Made by a program: the position numbers and the translations under genes. Below are positions 8,606-15,292 of a stretch of DNA of 64,000 bases, in pieces (position 1 is the stretch's first letter; every line of letters begins with the position of its first letter). The notes below the pieces were generated by a model. The model made no database searches and was not told the origin of the DNA. It saw only the letters and a list, made by a program, of their open reading frames with translations. Source of the stretch: Dryocola sp051297175 (GTDB taxonomy: Bacteria > Pseudomonadota > Gammaproteobacteria > Enterobacterales > Enterobacteriaceae); the NCBI RefSeq assembly GCF_051297175.1, contig NZ_JBINNY010000001.1, forward strand, positions 682,001 to 746,000, read 5' to 3'.

Positions 8606-10174
8606 TTACTTACTCACTTTATCGTAATAAACCATGTCCGCATTCAGCCCCTGCTGGTAGCCCTTCACGTTGTCGCGCACCACGATTTGCGTTTTGCCCT
8701 GGTCGACAAACACGTACGGCGAGCTGCGCTGTAGCTCCTCCTGAATTATCTTGTACAGCTCGAGGCGTTTAGCCGGATCGGCTTCGGCTACGGCGGCCAG
8801 CGTCTGCTTGTTCAGCTCCGGGATCTGCCAGCCGTTGAGTCCCGCCACGGTGCTCGCCTTGCCGTCGTTAAACGCGAACGCGCTGGCGTTGGAGTGGGCG
8901 TCGAAATAGTCCGGGATCCACAGACGGATGGCGGCCTGATGCTGTTTGGCGCGCACGCGGGCGTAAACCTGGCTACCCGCCGCCGGCAGCAGGTCGATCT
9001 TCACGCCGCCCTGGGCGAAGCTCGCCTGCATGGACTGCGCGAGGGTGATAAACGGCGGCTTGTTTTCCACGTCCAGCGTGAAGTGCGCGTCTTTGATGCC
9101 CGCCCTGGCGAGGATCTCTTTCGCCTTCGCCGGGTCAAACTTGAACGGGTTGTTATCCAGCGCCCCGGCAAAGCCGACCGGCAGGAAGCTCTGGTGCACG
9201 AAATACTGGCCTTTCAGCAGGTCTTTGGTAATGCCTTCATAGTCGACCAGGTAGCGCGCCGCTTCCCACAGGGCCGGGTTTTTCAGCAGCGGGTTAGCGC
9301 CGTTGCCAACGTTGAACACCATATAGTTCTGCTCGGTGGACGGGATGCTCAGCACTTTTACGCCCGGTTTGCCTTCCAGCGCGCTGGTCTGATCCGCGCC
9401 CAGGTCGCGGGCGATGTCCGCGTCACCCTGCTGAATCAGCAGACGGCGGGCGGCCGGGTCGGGCACGTTTTTAATGATGATGTTTTTAACTTTAGGCGCG
9501 TCGCCCGGTGACGTTGGGTTGGCGTCTAAAACGATGGCCTGGTGCGGCTGGTAGACGCGCATTTTGAACGGGCCGCTGCCCGCCGAGTGCATTTTCAGCC
9601 ACGCGTTGCCGAAGTCGCCCGCCTTCACGTTTGGCGTGACGGCCTTTTCATCGACGATAGAGGCAATCGGCGTGGAGAGAATATTCAGCGCTACCGCCGG
9701 GCTGACGTCCGCCGTCCAGTGCAGCTCAAGCGTGTGGTCATCCACCTTTTTAAGCTGGGACGCGATGTTGTCCGGCTGCCAGCCGAGGACGTTCAGGATA
9801 AACGCCGGGGACTTGTTGAGCGTGACCGCGCGGGTGTAGGAGAAAATCACGTCTTCCGGGCGCAGCGGGTTGCCGGAGGCAAATTTGGCGTCGGGGCGCA
9901 GCTTAATGGTCAGCTTTTTATTTGCCGCATCGCCCTGCCAGCTTTCGGCAAGCACGGGGATAACCTTCGCCGGGTCTTCTCGGTCGGCCTGCACCAGGCG
10001 CTGGTAGAGGCTTGGCACGGTCTGGATGCTGGAAAGCTCGTTCGCTTCCGCCGGGTCGAGGCTGACGATATCGTCCAGCCCCTGGGCTACGACTAACGTG
10101 TTGGGCGGAGTAGCCGCGGACGCGCCGGCCGATAACGCCGCCAGCAGCAGTAAAGGCAGTACTTTTCTTTGCAT
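8606..10174 (-). CDS. Family 5 extracellular solute-binding protein of ABC importer
   Basis: Periplasmic binding protein of the SBP_bac_5 (oligopeptide/dipeptide/nickel) type, 522 residues from the ATG at 10174 with AGGGTG upstream. The signal peptide MQRKVLPLLLLAALSAGASA ends in an AXA-type site. Family features are SLDPAEANELSS near the N-terminus, the VIPVLAESWQGD strand, LRPDAKFASGNPLRPEDVIFSY, and the late FDPAKAKEILARAG segment. The order SBP-permease-permease-ATPase-ATPase equals that of nikABCDE and dppABCDF. The ligand is unknown; peptides, opine-type metallophores or nickel-histidine are all possible. It is the first gene of the operon, with a perfect inverted repeat upstream. Confidence 0.85.
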   Translation of the reverse strand: MQRKVLPLLLLAALSAGASAATPPNTLVVAQGLDDIVSLDPAEANELSSIQTVPSLYQRLVQADREDPAKVIPVLAESWQGDAANKKLTIKLRPDAKFASGNPLRPEDVIFSYTRAVTLNKSPAFILNVLGWQPDNIASQLKKVDDHTLELHWTADVSPAVALNILSTPIASIVDEKAVTPNVKAGDFGNAWLKMHSAGSGPFKMRVYQPHQAIVLDANPTSPGDAPKVKNIIIKNVPDPAARRLLIQQGDADIARDLGADQTSALEGKPGVKVLSIPSTEQNYMVFNVGNGANPLLKNPALWEAARYLVDYEGITKDLLKGQYFVHQSFLPVGFAGALDNNPFKFDPAKAKEILARAGIKDAHFTLDVENKPPFITLAQSMQASFAQGGVKIDLLPAAGSQVYARVRAKQHQAAIRLWIPDYFDAHSNASAFAFNDGKASTVAGLNGWQIPELNKQTLAAVAEADPAKRLELYKIIQEELQRSSPYVFVDQGKTQIVVRDNVKGYQQGLNADMVYYDKVSK

Positions 10175-10256
10175 GAGTGCACCCTGCGTAAAAAGGAAGG
10201 TTAGTTTTTGGTTGTTATTTTGTGACCTGATTACGTTAGGTGAGATACGGCGTTTC

Positions 10257-10279
10257 GCAAAGTCCAAAACAGACTTTGC
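10257..10279. promoter_or_regulatory. Perfect inverted repeat upstream of ABC operon, candidate operator
   Basis: GCAAAGTC-N7-GACTTTGC, a perfect 8+8 dyad about 85 bases upstream of the start of the binding-protein gene. It is next to an AT-rich stretch (TATAAATATAGGATATAT on the plus strand) that could hold the promoter. The protein that binds it is not known. Confidence 0.5.
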
Positions 10280-10316
10280 TTATAAATATAGGATATATCG
10301 AATGTCTTTATGGAAT

Positions 10317-10343
10317 GAAAAAAGCCGGGCAGTTGCCCGGCTT
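10317..10343 (-). terminator. Rho-independent terminator of proP
   Basis: Stem AAGCCGGGCA/TGCCCGGCTT with a two-base loop, followed on the minus strand by TTTTT, just after the proP stop. Confidence 0.9.
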
Positions 10344-10361
10344 GTTTGCAGCGATTAACCG

Positions 10362-11867
10362 TTACTCGTTGATGCGAGGGTGCTGATCCACCAGGTTAGA
10401 ACGTTTGGCCTGCAGCGCTTCGATTTCACGATCGATATCTTCGATTTTCTGCTCGATATTATCGTGATGCTCCTGCACGATTTCGCGCGCTTCGGCAATA
10501 TCGGACGCGGCAGGGGTTGCCCCTTTCAGCGGCTTGTTGGCGGTTTCTTTCATCGTCAGGCCGGTAATCAGGCCCAGCGCGGCGAACACCATCAGATAAT
10601 ACGCGGGCATCATCAGGTTTTCGGTGGACTCAACCAGCCAGGCGGCGATGGTTGGCGTCAGGCCAGCAACCAGTACCGAGATGTTAAAGGCACTCGCCAG
10701 CGCGCTGTAGCGGATGTGCGTTGGGAACATCGCCGGAAGCGTTGATGCCATTACGCCGATAAAGCAGTTGAGTATCACCGCCAGCAGCAGCAGACCGGCA
10801 AAAATCAGCCCCAGCACGTTGCTGTTAATCAGGACAAACGCCGGAATGGCGAAGATGATTAACCCAAGGCTACCGATGACGATAAACGGACGGCGGCCGA
10901 AGCGGTCGCTCAGCAGGCCGATAATCGGCTGCACGAACAGCATCCCGACCATGATAGCGATGATGATCAGCACTCCATGGCTTTCGGAATAGTGCAGGTT
11001 GTGCGACAAATAGCTCGGCATGTAGGTGAGCAGCATGTAGTAGGTCACGTTGGTCGAAACCACGATGCCGATACAGGTCAGCAGGCTGCGCCAGTGCTTG
11101 GTGGCAATCTCTTTAAAGGAGACTTTCGGGCCGTCGCTCAGGCCTTCTTTATCGCCCTGTTCCAGCTTCTCAACGTGCTGCTGGAAGGCAGGAGTTTCTT
11201 CCAGAGCATGACGCAGGTACAGGCCGATAATCCCTAACGGCAGCGCCAGGAAGAACGGCAGACGCCAGCCCCACTCAAGGAAGTTATCATCGCCGACGAT
11301 GGCGGTGATCAGCACGACCACGCCCGCGCCGCAGACGAAGCCCGCAATGGAGCCGAAGTCGAGCCAGCTGCCCATAAAGCCGCGTTTACGGTCCGGGGAG
11401 TATTCCGCCACGAAGATGGATGCCCCGGTGTATTCGCCGCCGACCGAGAAGCCCTGCGCCATTTTGGCCAGTAACAGCAGGATTGGCGCCCAGATGCCGA
11501 TCGTCTCGTAAGACGGGATCAGGCCAATACAGAAGGTACTGAGCGACATGATGATGATGGTCATCGACAGGATTTTCTGACGACCGTACTTATCGCCGAG
11601 CATGCCGAAGAACAGGCCACCAAGGGGACGAATCAGGAAGGGAACGGAGAAGGTACCGAGCGCGGCAATCATCTGTACGCTTGGGCTGGCATCCGGGAAG
11701 AAGACCTTACCGAGAGCAAAGGCGACGAAGCCGTAAACACCAAAGTCAAACCACTCCATTGCGTTCCCGAGTGAAGCTGCGGTAATCGCTTTTTTCAGGC
11801 GCGAATCGTCAATGATAGTGACATCACTGACCTTGATAGGCCTGACTTTCTTTTTCCTTTTTAACAT
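10362..11867 (-). CDS. proP: ProP, osmosensing proline/glycine betaine:proton symporter
   Basis: Inner-membrane major facilitator of 501 residues that takes up proline, glycine betaine and other compatible solutes in response to high osmolality. It is nearly colinear with E. coli ProP (500 residues). Seen here: the start MLKRKKKVRPIKVSDVTIIDD, ITAASLGNAMEWFDFGVYGF in the first helix, the MFS loop GDKYGRQKI, FVAEYSPDRKRGFMGSW, and the C-terminal heptad-rich tail (NIEQKIEDIDREIEALQAKR) that forms the antiparallel coiled coil tuning the osmotic threshold. In E. coli proP lies elsewhere; here it is between the ABC operon and aer. Confidence 0.96.
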   Translation of the reverse strand: MLKRKKKVRPIKVSDVTIIDDSRLKKAITAASLGNAMEWFDFGVYGFVAFALGKVFFPDASPSVQMIAALGTFSVPFLIRPLGGLFFGMLGDKYGRQKILSMTIIIMSLSTFCIGLIPSYETIGIWAPILLLLAKMAQGFSVGGEYTGASIFVAEYSPDRKRGFMGSWLDFGSIAGFVCGAGVVVLITAIVGDDNFLEWGWRLPFFLALPLGIIGLYLRHALEETPAFQQHVEKLEQGDKEGLSDGPKVSFKEIATKHWRSLLTCIGIVVSTNVTYYMLLTYMPSYLSHNLHYSESHGVLIIIAIMVGMLFVQPIIGLLSDRFGRRPFIVIGSLGLIIFAIPAFVLINSNVLGLIFAGLLLLAVILNCFIGVMASTLPAMFPTHIRYSALASAFNISVLVAGLTPTIAAWLVESTENLMMPAYYLMVFAALGLITGLTMKETANKPLKGATPAASDIAEAREIVQEHHDNIEQKIEDIDREIEALQAKRSNLVDQHPRINE

Positions 11868-12057
11868 TCTTATCCTCTTTATTTTCCTTGCGGGAGCAAA
11901 GCTGTCTCCCTTACCAAGTGTAGTGAGCCGATAAAGATTTGATGGCTAAAACTGCAGCACTTAGTCGTACTACGAAATCGCTATTAGTAACTACATGAAA
12001 TTATTAGGGAATGTAGTCGAGCGAGGAAGCCATTATAAATGCTGTGGCTTATTTTAA

Positions 12058-12079
12058 AAGTGTGATCGTCGTCAAGTTT
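12058..12079. promoter_or_regulatory. Candidate CRP site in proP-aer intergenic region
   Basis: AAGTGTGATCGTCGTCAAGTTT matches the CRP consensus well in the left half (TGTGATC) and weakly in the right. It lies about 200 bases upstream of proP, close to where the CRP site of the E. coli proP P1 promoter is found. Confidence 0.45.
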
Positions 12080-12085
12080 AACCGC

Positions 12086-12112
12086 TAAAGTAAATTTTTG
12101 CAGCGCCGAAAT
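12086..12112 (+). promoter_or_regulatory. FliA (sigma-28) promoter of aer
   Basis: TAAA, exactly 15 bases, then GCCGAAAT; the consensus is TAAA-N15-GCCGATAA. It lies about 50 bases upstream of the aer ATG. E. coli aer is a class 3 flagellar-regulon gene transcribed by FliA. Confidence 0.85.
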
Positions 12113-12164
12113 AACATTAAGAGAGAAAAATTAACAACTGGAACATCTGCACAACGGAGTTGCT

Positions 12165-13685
12165 ATGTCTGCGCGCGCCCCTGTTACACAGCACGAATTT
12201 TTGCTGGATGACGACACTACCCTCATGTCCACCACCGATCTGCAAAGCTACATGACCCACGCCAACGATACCTTCGTCCACGTCAGCGGCTATCGGCTTG
12301 ACGAGCTTATCGGCGTCCCGCACAACCTCGTGCGCCATCCGGATATGCCGAAGGCGGCCTTTGCCGACATGTGGTTTACCCTCCAGCAGGGCGAGCCGTG
12401 GACCGGCATCGTTAAAAACCGTCGCAAAAATGGCGACCATTACTGGGTGCGCGCCAACGCGGTGCCGGTGGTGCGGCACGGCAAAACCACCGGCTATATG
12501 TCGATTCGCACAAAAGCGACGCCGGAAGAGGTGGCAGCCGTGGAGCCGCTGTATAAAGCGCTGAACGAGGGGCGAGCAAACCGGCGCCTGTTCAAGGGGC
12601 TGGCGCTGCGCAAAGGCTGGCTGGGCAGGCTGCCGACGGTTTCCCTGCGCGGGCGCATCCGCATGATGATGCTGACGCTGTTTGCCGTGCTGGTGGCGAC
12701 GGCGCTGGCGACGGGGCAGAGCGCGGTTATGCTGGCGGTGGCGACGCTTGCGAGCGCCATCACCTGCGGCCTGCTGGAATGGCAGATCGCGCGTCCGATG
12801 GAGAACGTTGCGCGCCAGGCGCTTGAGGTCGCGACGGGGAATCGTCAGAAGATAGATCACATGGCCCGCACCGACGAGGTCGGCATGACGCTGCGCGCCA
12901 TCGGACAGCTGGGGCTGATGTGCCGCTGGCTGATTAACGACGTCAGCCACCAGATCGAAAGCGTGCGCAGCGGCAGCGAAACCCTGGCGAAGGGCAACGA
13001 CGAGCTGAACGAACGCACCCGCCAGTCGGTGGCAAACGTGCAGCAGACGGTCACCACCATGAACCAGATGGCCGCCTCGGTGCAGAACAACTCGGAAACC
13101 GCGGCGGCGGCGGATAAGCTTTCCAGCTCGGCAAGCGACGCGGCGGCGCACGGCGGGCGGGCGATGGAAACGGTCGTCACCACCATGGACGATATCGCCG
13201 ACAGCACCCAGCGCATCGGCTCTATCACCAGCCTGATTAATGACATTGCCTTCCAGACCAATATCCTGGCGCTTAACGCGGCGGTAGAGGCGGCGCGCGC
13301 GGGCGAGCAGGGCAAAGGCTTCGCGGTGGTTGCCGGGGAAGTGCGCAGCCTGGCGAGCCGCAGTGCCGCTGCGGCAAACGACATCCGTAAGCTGATTGAC
13401 GCCAGCGCCAGCAAGGTGCAGTCCGGCACCGTGCAGGTTCACGAGGCGGGGCGCACCATGCAGGATATTGTGAGCCAGGTGCAAAACGTGACGCAGCTGC
13501 TCGGGCAAATCAGCCACGCCACCCTCGAGCAGGCGGAAGGGCTGGCCGACCTGACCCGCGCCGTTGCCGAGCTGGATACCATCACCCAGAAAAATGCCGC
13601 GCTGGTGGAAGAAGGGGCGAACGTCTCCGCGATGGTCAAACACCGGGCGACGCGGCTTGAGGACGCGGTGACGGTGCTGCATTAA
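12165..13685 (+). CDS. aer: Aer, aerotaxis/redox receptor
   Basis: Membrane-anchored chemotaxis transducer of 506 residues, the same length as E. coli Aer. An N-terminal FAD-binding PAS domain (about 10-120; TDLQSYMTHANDTFVHVSGY, PHNLVRHPDMPKAAFADMW, NRRKNGDHYWVRANAVP) senses redox state. A hydrophobic anchor follows (about 165-205), then HAMP and the methyl-accepting signalling domain with the hairpin tip (DIAFQTNILALNAAVEAARA, GEQGKGFAVVAGEVRSLA). It has no periplasmic sensor domain. It would signal to CheW/CheA at the cell pole. CGGAG precedes the ATG, and a FliA promoter lies upstream. Confidence 0.96.
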   Translation: MSARAPVTQHEFLLDDDTTLMSTTDLQSYMTHANDTFVHVSGYRLDELIGVPHNLVRHPDMPKAAFADMWFTLQQGEPWTGIVKNRRKNGDHYWVRANAVPVVRHGKTTGYMSIRTKATPEEVAAVEPLYKALNEGRANRRLFKGLALRKGWLGRLPTVSLRGRIRMMMLTLFAVLVATALATGQSAVMLAVATLASAITCGLLEWQIARPMENVARQALEVATGNRQKIDHMARTDEVGMTLRAIGQLGLMCRWLINDVSHQIESVRSGSETLAKGNDELNERTRQSVANVQQTVTTMNQMAASVQNNSETAAAADKLSSSASDAAAHGGRAMETVVTTMDDIADSTQRIGSITSLINDIAFQTNILALNAAVEAARAGEQGKGFAVVAGEVRSLASRSAAAANDIRKLIDASASKVQSGTVQVHEAGRTMQDIVSQVQNVTQLLGQISHATLEQAEGLADLTRAVAELDTITQKNAALVEEGANVSAMVKHRATRLEDAVTVLH

Positions 13686-13697
13686 CTCTGGGGCATC

Positions 13698-13735
13698 AAT
13701 GGTGAATGGCGCTTGCGGCTTTCCGCCCTACACTC
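13698..13735. repeat. Partial palindromic repeat of the 77-bp family
   Basis: ATGGTGAATGGCGC followed by CCGCCCTACA resembles the right half of the unit at 2177 and 8518. It fills the gap between aer and the next gene. A frame open through it from 13699 gives only a spurious N-terminal extension of the next CDS. Confidence 0.6.
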
Positions 13736-13797
13736 TCTGTAACAACGTTTGTCGGGTTTACCCGACGTTTCCCTTTCCGCACGTTATGGAGATCGTT

Positions 13798-14829
13798 ATG
13801 ACGCAGTCGTCCCACGTTAACCGCCGCTTTGTGCTGGCGAAGCGCCCGCAGGGCATGCCGACCACCGAAGATATCCGTCTTGAAGAAGCGAACGTTCCGC
13901 AGCCTGCCAAGGGCGAGCTGCTGCTGCGCACGCTCTATCTTTCCCTCGACCCGTATATGCGCGGCCGCATGGACGATAGCGAATCCTACTCCGCGCCGCT
14001 GGCGATTGGCGATGTGATATGCGGCGGCACCGTGTGCCGGGTGGAACAGTCCGAGCATCCTGATTACCGGCAGGGCGATCTGGTGCTGGCCTACACCGGC
14101 TGGCAGGATTACGCGCTGTCTAACGGCGACGGTCTGCAAAAGCTGGATGCCGACATGAGCCACCCGTCTTACGCGCTTGGGCTGCTGGGCATGCCCGGCT
14201 TCACCGGCTACATGGGTCTGACGGACATCGGCAATCCGCAGAAAGGCGAAACCGTGGTGGTTGCAGCGGCGAGCGGGGCGGTCGGCTCCGTGGTAGGCCA
14301 GGTGGCAAGGCTGCGCGGTGCGCGCGTTGTCGGCATCGCGGGCGGCGCGGAGAAATGCCGTTACGTGACCGAAACCCTGAAGTTCGACGCCTGTATCGAC
14401 CATAAGGCCGCGGACTTTGCCGAACAGCTCAAGCAGGCCTGCCCGCAGGGCATCGACGTCTATTTTGAAAACGTCGGCGGCGCGGTGTTCGACGCGGTGT
14501 TCCCGCTGTTAAACACCAAAGCGCGTATTCCCGTCTGCGGCGTGATAAGCCAGTACAACGGGCCGACCGGCGGCGTGAGCCACGACCGCCTGCCGCTGCT
14601 GATGGGCACCATTCTCAAAAAACGCATGCGCGTGCAGGGCTTTATCATTTCTCAGGACTACGGCGACCGCTATCCCGAGTTCTTCGCCCAGATGAGCCTG
14701 TGGCTTAGCGAAGGCAAGATCCAGTTCCGCGAAGATATTGTCGACGGCCTGGAAAAAGCCGTTGAGGCTTTCCAGGGGCTGCTGGTCGGCAAGAATTTCG
14801 GAAAGCTTATCGTTAAAGTAGGTGAGTAA
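13798..14829 (+). CDS. curA: NADPH-dependent reductase of the CurA/leukotriene B4 dehydrogenase family
   Basis: Cytoplasmic zinc-independent medium-chain reductase, 343 residues from the ATG at 13798 (MTQSSHVNRR; GGAG eight bases upstream). It follows E. coli CurA (YncB), which reduces curcumin and other enones. Seen are LRTLYLSLDPYMRGRM, MPGFTGYMGL, the Rossmann motif ASGAVGSVVGQVA, IAGGAEKCRYVTE, DVYFENVGG and QGFIISQDYG. It is flanked by a partial repeat and a terminator, so it is likely monocistronic. The natural substrate of the family is uncertain; quinone or alkenal reduction is also possible. Confidence 0.85.
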   Translation: MTQSSHVNRRFVLAKRPQGMPTTEDIRLEEANVPQPAKGELLLRTLYLSLDPYMRGRMDDSESYSAPLAIGDVICGGTVCRVEQSEHPDYRQGDLVLAYTGWQDYALSNGDGLQKLDADMSHPSYALGLLGMPGFTGYMGLTDIGNPQKGETVVVAAASGAVGSVVGQVARLRGARVVGIAGGAEKCRYVTETLKFDACIDHKAADFAEQLKQACPQGIDVYFENVGGAVFDAVFPLLNTKARIPVCGVISQYNGPTGGVSHDRLPLLMGTILKKRMRVQGFIISQDYGDRYPEFFAQMSLWLSEGKIQFREDIVDGLEKAVEAFQGLLVGKNFGKLIVKVGE

Positions 14830-15292
14830 GTGACAAAGCGTTACCAGTAGTTTGAAAAAAACCTGTGATCGGCCATGCAAACCCGTTTTGCATGGCTTTT
14901 GCCTAAGCAATTAATGCTACTTTTTTTCTAAACATAATTAAGGAATAGATACATCCCCCGCATAAATGATTTCCATCTGTATATTCCTGCTGGTTATTTT
15001 GAGCGTAATTATCAAGCATAAATAGGGTGGAAAAATACCAATGCACGGAATTAATACCGTAATTGTGCATTAATGCCGAATTGTAAAGTATCGTAATCGT
15101 ACATGATTTTAACTTTACATATTTCATATTTAAATGACTAAAAGCCTTAAATATATTTTAAGTGGATAATTCCAGTTATCTCCAATAAATATAAGCACAT
15201 TTTATTTTCGGAAACGGATAACATACACGCGAATATTTTAGCAGCAAATTTTTGCTGCTTTGTGAAATGAATTTACATAAGGATTGTGTGTA
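14830..15292. other. AT-rich intergenic region upstream of GH18 pseudoenzyme
   Basis: 463 bases without a supported gene. It holds the curA terminator (14872-14900), a strongly AT-rich stretch from about 14910 to 15240, and a perfect small hairpin GCAGCAA-ATTT-TTGCTGC at 15241-15258 directly before the ribosome-binding site (AAGGAT) of the next gene. A 74-codon minus-strand frame (15127-14903) has no ribosome-binding site or recognisable content. Such AT-rich leaders are typical of H-NS-silenced genes. Confidence 0.5.
14872..14900 (+). terminator. Rho-independent terminator of curA-like gene
   Basis: Stem GCCATGCAA/TTGCATGGC with a 7-base loop, then TTTT. Confidence 0.85.

Noticed and set aside
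5082..10174. Naming the ABC operon nikABCDE or dppABCDF
   Set aside because: Gene order and sizes fit several family members, but the binding protein shows no stretch that identifies its ligand.
14903..15127. 74-codon minus-strand frame in the AT-rich gap after the curA-like gene
   Set aside because: No ribosome-binding site, no conserved features, and it starts in AT-rich promoter-like sequence.
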